A DNA stretch of 64,000 nucleotides, taken from NCBI RefSeq assembly GCF_009712035.1, contig NZ_VILB01000007.1, positions 62,001 to 126,000 on the forward strand, in the 5' to 3' direction. The DNA is from Anabaena sp. UHCC 0187 (GTDB lineage: Bacteria; Cyanobacteriota; Cyanobacteriia; Cyanobacteriales; Nostocaceae). Under the pieces are notes generated by a model, which had not been told where the DNA came from, made no database searches, and saw only the letters and a program-made list of their open reading frames with translations. The position numbers and the translations under genes are program-made. Positions 36,882 through 44,886 of this stretch are shown in pieces; within the stretch, counting starts at the first letter, position 1; every line of letters begins with the position of its first letter.

Positions 36882-37412
36882 ATGATCCACCATATTCGAC
36901 AAATATTTAGGCGAATTCTATTAGTGGGGATATTGACAATATTTATATTCCTGGGTTTAATAAACCTCACATCTGGGAAAGCATTTGCTGCTATTACTCA
37001 GTTAGGAAACCCACCAGGAGAAGTTATTTATCGCTCACAAGTAAAATTAGATGATCAATCAGGAAAAGTTTGGCAAGTTGTGCTATTTAAACAAGTAAAT
37101 TCTGGGCAATCATCTAATATAAATCTTCGCTTAGTGGGCTTTCCTGGTTCTGCGGAATTAATTCATCCCCAACCTTTAAGAATTACTACCAATACAGGTA
37201 AAAATTGGCAAGCTGATGATATATTTGTAGATGAAGCCCCAGCCCCTACAATTGGTCAATATGATTTCACAGAAATCTTACCCCAATTGCCTCTAGAATC
37301 TTTAACTTTATCTATGTCTTTACCTGGAAAAAACTTCATTAATATCTCAGTTCCTACCCATGTTGTCAAAGAATGGCAATCATTAATTTCCACTGAAAAG
37401 GCAAAAATATGA
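36882..37412 (+). CDS. DUF3122 exported protein inside the hox cluster
   Basis: A 176-residue protein with an N-terminal signal peptide (RRILLVGILTIFIFLGLINL, then GKAFA-A) and a beta-rich remainder typical of cyanobacterial DUF3122. Function unknown. An ORF at this position is also known between hoxU and hoxY in Anabaena. It overlaps the hoxY start by four bases (ATGA), so it is translated with hoxY. Confidence 0.82.
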   Translation: MIHHIRQIFRRILLVGILTIFIFLGLINLTSGKAFAAITQLGNPPGEVIYRSQVKLDDQSGKVWQVVLFKQVNSGQSSNINLRLVGFPGSAELIHPQPLRITTNTGKNWQADDIFVDEAPAPTIGQYDFTEILPQLPLESLTLSMSLPGKNFINISVPTHVVKEWQSLISTEKAKI

Positions 37413-37954
37413 CTAAAATAAAATTAGCAACAGTATGGTTAGGTGGGTGTTCTGGTTGTCATATGTCCTTTCTCGATTTGGATGAATGGTTAATCGTCTT
37501 AGCAGCACAGGTTGATATAGTTTATAGTCCCATTGCTGATATTAAAGAATATCCAGAAGGTGTAGATGTGGTATTAGTTGAAGGGGCTATAGCCAATGAA
37601 GAACATCTAGAATTAATTTACAAAATTAGAGAACGGACTAAAACAATCATTTCCTTTGGAGATTGCGCTGTCACTGGTAATGTTACCGCTTTACTCAATC
37701 TTTCCGGTGGTGCTGAACCAGCTTTACAATTAGCCTATGTTCAAGAAGCAGATATTAATCAACAAATTCCCCATTCACCAGGTATTGTTCCCCCTTTACT
37801 AGATCGAGTTGTTCCTGTGCATAAGGTAGTAGATGTTGATATTTATTTACCAGGTTGTCCCCCTTCAGCCTCCCGAATTAAAGCCGCAATTGAACCCTTA
37901 TTAAGAGGAGAAAAACCTGCTATGGATGGACGAAACATGATTAAATTTGGTTAA
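37409..37954 (+). CDS. hoxY: [NiFe] hydrogenase small subunit HoxY
   Basis: A 181-residue small subunit binding the proximal 4Fe-4S cluster: GGCSGCHMSFLDLDEW, FGDCAVTGN and LPGCPPSASRI provide the ligands. No Tat signal, consistent with a cytoplasmic enzyme. It pairs with HoxH. Confidence 0.95.
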   Translation: MTKIKLATVWLGGCSGCHMSFLDLDEWLIVLAAQVDIVYSPIADIKEYPEGVDVVLVEGAIANEEHLELIYKIRERTKTIISFGDCAVTGNVTALLNLSGGAEPALQLAYVQEADINQQIPHSPGIVPPLLDRVVPVHKVVDVDIYLPGCPPSASRIKAAIEPLLRGEKPAMDGRNMIKFG

Positions 37955-38005
37955 TACCATTTTTAATTTTCACTTTTTAATTTTTAATTATCCCAGAGGT
38001 GAATT

Positions 38006-38620
38006 ATGTTAACAGCAGCAGATGTAATGACCAAAGATGTGGCAATGATTCGCAGTTCAGCCACAGTTAAGGAAGCAGTTGATTTAATGAGGGCAAGAGA
38101 TTGGAGAGCATTAATTGTAGATCGTCGGCATGAACAAGATGCTTATGGAATTGTCACAGAAAGCGACATTGTTTATAAAGTAATTTCCTATAGCAAAGAT
38201 CCGAATAAAATCCGTGTTTATGAAATTATGACTAAACCTTGTATTGTGGTTAATCCAGAATTAGGTTTAGAATATGTAGCCAGATTATTTGCTAACCATC
38301 ATCTCCGGCGTGCGCCTGTAATTAGTGGTGAACTATTAGGAATTATTTCGCTTACTGATATCTTAGCAAGAAGTAGTTGTTTAGAACAACCGCGCTCATT
38401 TTTATTAGAGCAAGAATTACAAGATGAAATTAAAAAAGCTCGGATTGTTTGTGCAGAAAAAGGCATGAATTCCACAGAATGTGCAGCCGCTTGGGATGTG
38501 GTAGAAGAAATACAAGCGGAAATGGCTCACCAACGCGCCGAAAAACCTCTGAAAACTGCCTTTGAAGATTACTGTGATGAATATCCAGAAGCCGCAGAAT
38601 CTAGGTTTTATGATTTGTAA
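38006..38620 (+). CDS. CBS-CP12 fusion protein between hoxY and hoxH
   Basis: A 204-residue protein: two CBS motifs (residues 1-60 and 72-125; adenylate-binding modules) followed by a CP12-like domain. The CP12 core AAWDVVEEIQAEMAHQR (161-177) is clear. An N-terminal cysteine pair is kept (C149, C159); of the C-terminal pair only C190 (FEDYCDEYPEAAES) is present, with Ser199 replacing the second cysteine. CP12 inhibits PRK/GAPDH under oxidising conditions. CBS-CP12 fusions are known in cyanobacteria; a gene with CBS domains in this place is also known in Anabaena hox clusters. Confidence 0.9.
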   Translation: MLTAADVMTKDVAMIRSSATVKEAVDLMRARDWRALIVDRRHEQDAYGIVTESDIVYKVISYSKDPNKIRVYEIMTKPCIVVNPELGLEYVARLFANHHLRRAPVISGELLGIISLTDILARSSCLEQPRSFLLEQELQDEIKKARIVCAEKGMNSTECAAAWDVVEEIQAEMAHQRAEKPLKTAFEDYCDEYPEAAESRFYDL

Positions 38621-38623
38621 TAT

Positions 38624-38657
38624 GTAGGTTGGGTTGACGCAAGGAAACCCAACATTA
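38624..38657 (+). repeat. REP-like hairpin repeat, copy A
   Basis: GTAGGTTGGGTTGACGC then AAGGAAACCCAACATTA: GTTGGGTTn..AACCCAAC hairpin. An identical core is found beside the RAYT transposase at 50772-50805. Confidence 0.78.
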
Positions 38658-38690
38658 CAATTTTCTATTATTACCAATTACCAATGATTT

Positions 38691-40139
38691 ATGAAAACAA
38701 TTGTTATTGATCCGGTTACTCGCATTGAGGGACACGCGAAAATTAGTATTTATTTAGATGATGCTGGAAATGTCAATGATGCCCGGTTTCATGTAACTGA
38801 ATTTCGCGGTTTTGAAAAGTTTTGTGTTGGTCGTCCTTTTCCAGAAATGCCAGGAATTACGGCAAGAATTTGCGGTATTTGTCCAGTCAGTCACTTATTA
38901 GCATCAGCCAAAACAGGCGATCGCATTTTAGCTGTCACAATCCCCAAAACAGCCTCTCAATTACGCCGTTTAATGAATTTGGGTCAAATTGTCCAATCCC
39001 ATGCCCTCAGCTTCTTTCACCTCAGCGCACCGGACTTATTATTAGGCATGGATAGTGATCCCCAAAAACGTAACGTATTTGGCTTAATTGCTGCTGAACC
39101 AGAATTGGCTAGAGGTGGGATTCGTTTACGACAATTTGGCCAAGAAATCATTGAATTATTAGGAGGTAAAAAAGTCCATCCTTCCTGGGCTATTCCTGGT
39201 GGAGTTCGTGACCCTTTAACTGAAGAAAATCGCACCCACATTCAACAACGGATTCCTGAAGCTAGGACTACTGTAATTAATGCCATAGAGTTATTTAAAG
39301 GGTTATTAAAAGATTACGAAAAAGAGGCACAAACCTTTGGTAATTTTCCTAGTTTGTTTATGGGTTTAGTCAGTTCTGAAGGTTTATGGGAAACCTATGA
39401 TGGACATCTCCGGTTTGTTGATAGTGGGGGAAATATTGTTGCTGATAAACTTGACCCCAGTAACTATCATGAATTTCTCGGTGAAGCGGTGCAAGCAGAT
39501 TCTTATTTAAAATCTCCTTACTATCGTCCTTTAGGTTATCCTGATAGTAGTGATCATTGTCGTTTAGATAGTGGAATGTACCGCGTCGGACCATTGGCAA
39601 GATTGAATATTTGTAGTCACATTGGTACACCTTTAGCAGATGCAGAATTAAAAGAATTCCGCAGTCATGGTAATGGCACTGTTAAATCATCATTTTTCTA
39701 TCACTATGCCCGATTAATTGAAATTTTAGCCTGTATTGAACACATAGAAATTATCCTTGATGATCCTGATATTTTATCAACTCGTCTGCGGGCAGAAGCT
39801 GGTATTAATTGTCTAGAAGCTGTGGGTGCAAGTGAAGCCCCAAGGGGGACATTATTTCATCATTATCAAGTTGATGAAAATGGTTTAATGTTAAAGGTAA
39901 ATTTGATTATTGCTACTGGTCAAAATAACTTAGCAATGAATCGTACCGTTGCCCAAATTGCCCGTCATTTTATCCAAGGTGATCAAATAAAAGAAGGAAT
40001 GTTAAACCGTGTCGAAGCCGGAATTCGGGCTTTTGATCCTTGTTTAAGTTGTTCAACTCATGCCATGGGACAAATGCCTTTATTAATAGAAATAGTAGAC
40101 ACAAATGGCACTGTAGTTAATCAAATTTACCGGGATTAA
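38691..40139 (+). CDS. hoxH: [NiFe] hydrogenase large subunit HoxH
   Basis: A 482-residue large subunit carrying the NiFe(CN)2CO site: N-terminal [10 protein letters not shown] and C-terminal DPCLSCSTH give the four cysteines. Residues after STH (AMGQMPLL...QIYRD, about 24) form the C-terminal extension removed by the maturation protease. It reversibly interconverts H2 and protons with the HoxEFU diaphorase. A hairpin repeat 10 bases past the stop (40150-40182) probably terminates the operon. Confidence 0.97.
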   Translation: MKTIVIDPVTRIEGHAKISIYLDDAGNVNDARFHVTEFRGFEKFCVGRPFPEMPGITARICGICPVSHLLASAKTGDRILAVTIPKTASQLRRLMNLGQIVQSHALSFFHLSAPDLLLGMDSDPQKRNVFGLIAAEPELARGGIRLRQFGQEIIELLGGKKVHPSWAIPGGVRDPLTEENRTHIQQRIPEARTTVINAIELFKGLLKDYEKEAQTFGNFPSLFMGLVSSEGLWETYDGHLRFVDSGGNIVADKLDPSNYHEFLGEAVQADSYLKSPYYRPLGYPDSSDHCRLDSGMYRVGPLARLNICSHIGTPLADAELKEFRSHGNGTVKSSFFYHYARLIEILACIEHIEIILDDPDILSTRLRAEAGINCLEAVGASEAPRGTLFHHYQVDENGLMLKVNLIIATGQNNLAMNRTVAQIARHFIQGDQIKEGMLNRVEAGIRAFDPCLSCSTHAMGQMPLLIEIVDTNGTVVNQIYRD

Positions 40140-40149
40140 GTATTTATTC

Positions 40150-40182
40150 AGATCCCCGAATTCTTAGAGAAGTCGGGGATCT
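40150..40182 (+). terminator. Hairpin repeat copy 3 after hoxH
   Basis: AGATCCCCGAATTCTTA / GAGAAGTCGGGGATCT forms a strong hairpin followed by TGTCTTCTTGTCTTG. Likely terminator of the hox operon. Confidence 0.7.
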
Positions 40183-40237
40183 TGTCTTCTTGTCTTGTAT
40201 GATATAATTTAATTTAAACTCATATTACCCAAATTTT

Positions 40238-40819
40238 ATGACTCTTGCTACTGCTAAACGCTTTACCATAACTGAATATCACCGTCTAGCAGACATTGGC
40301 TTCTTCACAGAAGATGACAGAGTTGAATTAATTAAAGGTGAAATTATCGAAATGGCTGCAAAAGGTAGACCACATTCAACATACAATAGACGGTTAATCA
40401 GAGAATTAACAATATTATTAGGAAATCTTGCCACTTTACAGTCTCAAGATCCTATATATATACCTCCAAATAGCGAACCAGAACCAGATATAGCTATCCT
40501 CCGTAATAGAACTGATGATTATTTTCTAAATCATCCTACTCCCTCTGACATTTTCCTAATTATTGAAGTAGCTGATTCATCTTTAAAATATGACCAAGAG
40601 GTAAAGTTACCCCTATATTCAGAAGCTGGTATTTCTGATTATTGGATATTTAATTTAATCACCTATTATTTAGAATAATACAGTGAACCATATCAAGACT
40701 TACAAGGTAAATTTGGCTATCGTCACAAATCAATTATCCTCCCTAATGAGTCTGTAAAATTGCCATCTTTCCCTGAGTTAATCTTAGATTTAACTAAAGT
40801 ATTTCCAGGAAAAAATTAA
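40238..40819 (+). pseudogene. Uma2-family gene broken by an in-frame stop
   Basis: The frame from ATG 40238 encodes a Uma2 protein (FTITEYHRLADIGFF, DDRVELIKGEI, PEPDIAIL, FLIIEVADSSLKYD, YSEAGISDYWIFNL). It stops at TAA 40676-40678 after 146 residues, but the same frame continues YSEPYQDLQGKFGYRHKS to TAA 40817-40819, exactly the usual C-terminus. One stop codon therefore interrupts an otherwise intact gene of about 193 codons. The N-terminal part holds the whole nuclease-like core, so a short product might still fold. Confidence 0.85.
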
Positions 40820-40951
40820 GTTATAAAATTCAAATTTGCAAAAATTGCGAAAATATGCTATTTTAAGTGTCAAGTGATAGACTAGGCTAATATTAACAAT
40901 TTATAATAATACTAGTATAAAAATTAGCGGCTGATATAGCCGCACCAGTAT

Positions 40952-41347
40952 CTATACAGATGGATTACTCATGTTTACACCTGCTGCAATATGGTCAAAA
41001 TCTGGGGGGAAATGGGTGTTATGATCACAATCTGCTTTTTCTAAATGCGTCCCTTGTAAATTAGCATTACGCAAATTCGCAGAAAACAACATAGCCCCTC
41101 GTAAATCTGCATTTTCTAAATTAGCTTCATTTAAATCAGCGAAACTCAAATCACAGCCTCGCAGATTCGTACTGCTGAGATTAGCTGTACTCAAATCAGC
41201 ATAACTGAAATCAGCACCTTTCAAATCCAAACCTTGTAAATCAGCATCACCTAGTTCTGCTCTTTCAAAATCTCGTTTTCCTGCTGTATATTCTTCGACA
41301 ATCCTAGCAGCACTATTAATTGGCTGTTGAAAATTCACTTCAGGCAT
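40952..41347 (-). CDS. Pentapeptide repeat protein, 131 aa
   Basis: After a 35-residue lead (AARIVEEYTAGKRDF), the protein is built of about 14 A(D/N)LXX repeats (ADLQGLDLKGADFSYADLST...), forming a short right-handed beta-helix. The C-terminus (DFDHIAAGVNMSNPSV) is not repetitive. No signal or membrane segment. Role unknown; it is in opposite orientation to the hox genes. Confidence 0.88.
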   Translation of the reverse strand: MPEVNFQQPINSAARIVEEYTAGKRDFERAELGDADLQGLDLKGADFSYADLSTANLSSTNLRGCDLSFADLNEANLENADLRGAMLFSANLRNANLQGTHLEKADCDHNTHFPPDFDHIAAGVNMSNPSV

Positions 41348-41590
41348 AGAACAGCCTCACAATTTATCTAAATTTTTTAATGGTTTGATTGATACCATCC
41401 AAATTAATAATATAACGAATAAGCTAGAAAATAAATATCCTGTTTACATAAGTTTGTTTTTAGTGTTTTTGTGTTTCCTCACAAGTTCCTCAAATTTCTC
41501 TAGTAGTTTCAAAGTAAAGAATAAATCCTATAGAGGGAAGGATTCAATTCAATAATCACAGTTACAATTGATGAAAAAGGGGTGATAAAA

Positions 41591-42034
41591 ATGACGTTAA
41601 CTGCAATAGTGATTGGTTATGGGAATGAATTACGGAGTGATGATGCTATTGGACCAAGGGTAGCAAATCTAATTAATCTCTGGCATCTATCTAATGTCCA
41701 ATCTTTAGCAGTGCATCAACTTACCCCAGAATTAGCAGCAAATTTAGCAAATGTTAATTTAGCGATTTTTGTAGATGCTATGATTAATTCTAAATCAGAA
41801 GATGTACAAGTAGAATATCTATTGCCTACTAAATATAATATGATAACAGGACATAGTGCTAATCCACAATCGCTCTTAGCTTTGACAAAATCTCTCTATG
41901 GTTGTTATCCAGCAGCTTGGTTAGTGACAGTCCCAGGAGTTAACTTTGAATTAGGGGATTGTCTTTCACCAATAGCAGAAAAAGGGATTGGGATAGCTTT
42001 AACCAAAATAATTAGCATTATTAATAAAGTCTAA
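41591..42034 (+). CDS. hoxW: Hydrogenase maturation protease (HoxW-like)
   Basis: A 147-residue HycI/HybD-family peptidase: VIGYGNELRSDDAIGPRVA contains the nickel-binding Glu/Asp, and FVDAMI and TGHSANPQSLLAL (His) complete the site. It cleaves the C-terminal extension of a NiFe large subunit, most likely HoxH given the position. ATG 41591 is preceded by AAGGGG; a GTG at 41582 is less likely. The next gene follows after 30 bases. Confidence 0.88.
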   Translation: MTLTAIVIGYGNELRSDDAIGPRVANLINLWHLSNVQSLAVHQLTPELAANLANVNLAIFVDAMINSKSEDVQVEYLLPTKYNMITGHSANPQSLLALTKSLYGCYPAAWLVTVPGVNFELGDCLSPIAEKGIGIALTKIISIINKV

Positions 42035-42064
42035 AAATTCATTACAAATTACCAGGAGTTATGA

Positions 42065-44833
42065 ATGGAAACATCTACCAATAAAACCAGCAATAAAGCC
42101 TATGATATCTTGCATACAGAGAGAATTAACCCATTGGATGCAATTTTTGCCCCCAAAACAGTAGCCGTAATTGGTGCAAGTGAAAAACCCGGAAGTGTGG
42201 GTAGAACTTTACTATGGAACTTAATTACTAATCCCTTTGGAGGCACAGTTTTTCCGATTAATCCTCACCGTCATAGCGTCTTAGGAATTAAAGCTTATCC
42301 AACTATTTTTGATGTTCCCGAAAAAATAGATTTAGTGGTAATTGCCACACCAGCAGCCACCGTTCCTAAAATTATATCTGATTGTGTAACTATCGGTGTT
42401 AAAGGCGCAATTATTATTTCCGCTGGTTTCAAAGAAGCCGGAGAAAAAGGGATTGCTTTAGAGCAGGAAATACTCGAACAAGCACACAAAGGAAACATTA
42501 GAATTATTGGACCAAATTGCTTAGGAGTAATGAACCCAATTTCCGGTTTAAACGCTACCTTTGCTAGTAAAATTGCACAACCTGGAAACGTTGGTTTTAT
42601 TAGCCAAAGTGGGGCTTTATGTACATCAATTTTGGACTGGAGTTTACAGGAAAATGTGGGTTTTAGTGCCTTTGTTTCCATCGGTTCAATGTTAGATATA
42701 AATTGGGGTGATTTGATTTATTATCTTGGTGATGATCCCCATACAAAAAGTATTGTCATTTATATGGAATCCATTGGGGATGCGCGTTCCTTCCTGTCAG
42801 CAGCGCGAGAAGTGGCTTTAACAAAACCGATAATTGTTATTAAAGCCGGTCGTACCGCAGCCGCAGCTAAAGCCGCAGCTTCCCACACAGGTGCATTAGC
42901 AGGAAGTGACGCTGTTTTAGATGCAGCTTTTCGGCGTTGTGGGGTATTACGAGTCAATAGTATTTCTGATTTATTTGATATGTCAGAAGTATTAGCAAAA
43001 CAACCCCGTCCCCAAGGTCCACGGTTAACGATTTTAACTAATGCGGGTGGTCCGGGAGTATTAGCAACAGATACATTAATTGAAAGTGGGGGAGAATTAG
43101 CATTAATTTCTCCAGAAATAATCACTTCTCTCAATGAAATTTTACCACCACAATGGAGTCATAATAATCCTATTGATATTTTAGGAGATGCTGATCCACA
43201 ACGTTATACAAAAGCCTTAGAAATTGCAGCAAAAGATCCCAATAGTGATGGTTTGTTAGTAATTTTAACACCCCAAGCGATGACAGATCCTACCCAAATT
43301 GCAGAACAATTAAAACCCTACTCGCAAATGTCGAATAAACCGATTTTAGCAAGTTGGATGGGTGGTGCAGATGTGGCTGCGGGACAAAAAATTCTTAACA
43401 GTCAAGGTATTCCCACATACTCTTATCCTGATACAGCAGCGCGGGTATTTAGTTATATGTGGAAATCGAGTTATAACCTGCGGGGTATTTATGAAACTCC
43501 GGTTTTACCAACATTAACTTGTGATGTGAATACTCGCAATTGTGCCATAGTTGAAAATATTATTCAAGCCGCAAGAACAGCACAAAGAACAATTCTGACT
43601 GAATTTGAATCTAAGGAAATTTTAGCCGCGTATGGTATTCCTGTGGTTGCTGGTTGTATCGCTGAAAGTGCAGATAAAGCAGTTGAATGTGCAGAAAATC
43701 TGGGTTATCCAGTTGTTTTAAAACTTTATTCTCAAACCATTACCCATAAAACTGATGTGGGTGGTGTGCAGTTAAATCTGCAAAATGCTGAAGCTGTAAA
43801 CCTGGCTTACCAAACTATTGAAACATCAGTCAAAGAAAAAGCCAAAGCCGAAGATTTTCTCGGTGTCATGGTACAGAAAATGATAAAAACTGATGGTTAT
43901 GAATTGATTATTGGGAGTAGTTTAGATCCGCAATTTGGGCCAGTATTATTATTTGGTGCTGGAGGACAATTGGTGGAAGTTTTTCAAGATAGTTCTATAG
44001 CCCTTCCTCCCCTCAATACTACCCTAGCACGGCGGATGATGGAACAAACCAAAATTTACAAAGCCTTGCAAGGAGTCAGAGGACGGAAAAGTATTAATAT
44101 TGCTGCCCTTGACCAATTAATGGTAGAATTTAGTCAATTAGTTGTGGAACAACCTTGGATTAAAGAAATTGATATTAATCCCTTGTTAGCTATTCCTCCT
44201 ACTCCAGAAAATCCTGGAGGATTAATTGCATTAGATGCCAGAATAGTTTTACATTCTGCTGATGTTGCAGAACATCAATTACCAAAATTAGCCATTCGTC
44301 CCTATCCTAGTCAATATATTAGTGATTGGAAATTGAAAAATAATATACCAGTTACTATTCGTCCCATTCGTCCTGAAGACGAACCATTAATGGTAAAATT
44401 TCACAAAACTCTATCAGAAGAAAGTGTCTATTTTCGCTATTTTCACTTAATCAAATTGAGTCAACGCATTACCCATGAACGACTAACGCGGATATGTTTT
44501 ATTGACTATGATCAAGAAATGGCTTTAGTTGCAGAATACCAAAATCCCGAAACAGAAAATAGGGAAATATTAGCAGTAGGAAGATTAAGTAAATTACATG
44601 AGAATAATGCAGCGGAATTTGCTATGCTAGTCAGCGATAAATTCCAATGTCAAGGTTTAGGGACAGAAATACTCCGCAGGTTATTAGAAGTTGGTAAAAA
44701 TGAAAAAGTCTGCTGTATCTATGCTGATATTTTGGCTGATAATTCAGGTATGCAGCGAGTATGTCAAACACTGGGTTTTCAAATCACAAATACAAATGAT
44801 ACCACAGTATTAAGAGCAGAAATTGGACTTTAA
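42065..44833 (+). CDS. Acyl-CoA synthetase (NDP-forming) fused to a GNAT acetyltransferase
   Basis: A 922-residue fusion: CoA-binding domain ([17 protein letters not shown]), succinyl-CoA-ligase-like domain ([25 protein letters not shown]), ATP-grasp ([18 protein letters not shown]...EIDINPLL) and a C-terminal GNAT domain ([13 protein letters not shown]...[16 protein letters not shown]). Relatives are either acetate-CoA ligases (ADP-forming), which make ATP from acetyl-CoA, or Pat/PatZ protein acetyltransferases with an inactive synthetase part. The histidine in SHTGAL is kept, which I take as a hint of an active synthetase. Near hox and nifJ, a role in fermentation or its acetylation control is plausible. 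Confidence 0.9.
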   Translation: METSTNKTSNKAYDILHTERINPLDAIFAPKTVAVIGASEKPGSVGRTLLWNLITNPFGGTVFPINPHRHSVLGIKAYPTIFDVPEKIDLVVIATPAATVPKIISDCVTIGVKGAIIISAGFKEAGEKGIALEQEILEQAHKGNIRIIGPNCLGVMNPISGLNATFASKIAQPGNVGFISQSGALCTSILDWSLQENVGFSAFVSIGSMLDINWGDLIYYLGDDPHTKSIVIYMESIGDARSFLSAAREVALTKPIIVIKAGRTAAAAKAAASHTGALAGSDAVLDAAFRRCGVLRVNSISDLFDMSEVLAKQPRPQGPRLTILTNAGGPGVLATDTLIESGGELALISPEIITSLNEILPPQWSHNNPIDILGDADPQRYTKALEIAAKDPNSDGLLVILTPQAMTDPTQIAEQLKPYSQMSNKPILASWMGGADVAAGQKILNSQGIPTYSYPDTAARVFSYMWKSSYNLRGIYETPVLPTLTCDVNTRNCAIVENIIQAARTAQRTILTEFESKEILAAYGIPVVAGCIAESADKAVECAENLGYPVVLKLYSQTITHKTDVGGVQLNLQNAEAVNLAYQTIETSVKEKAKAEDFLGVMVQKMIKTDGYELIIGSSLDPQFGPVLLFGAGGQLVEVFQDSSIALPPLNTTLARRMMEQTKIYKALQGVRGRKSINIAALDQLMVEFSQLVVEQPWIKEIDINPLLAIPPTPENPGGLIALDARIVLHSADVAEHQLPKLAIRPYPSQYISDWKLKNNIPVTIRPIRPEDEPLMVKFHKTLSEESVYFRYFHLIKLSQRITHERLTRICFIDYDQEMALVAEYQNPETENREILAVGRLSKLHENNAAEFAMLVSDKFQCQGLGTEILRRLLEVGKNEKVCCIYADILADNSGMQRVCQTLGFQITNTNDTTVLRAEIGL

Positions 44834-44835
44834 AT

Positions 44836-44878
44836 AGATCCCCAACTTCTTCCATCAATTTATAAGAAGTCGGGGATA
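44836..44878. terminator. Hairpin repeat copy 4 between convergent genes
   Basis: AGATCCCCAACTTCTT, a 10-base loop, then AAGAAGTCGGGGAT. It lies between the stops of the synthetase fusion and ileS, and can act as a bidirectional terminator. Confidence 0.7.
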
Positions 44879-44886
44879 TTATTGTT

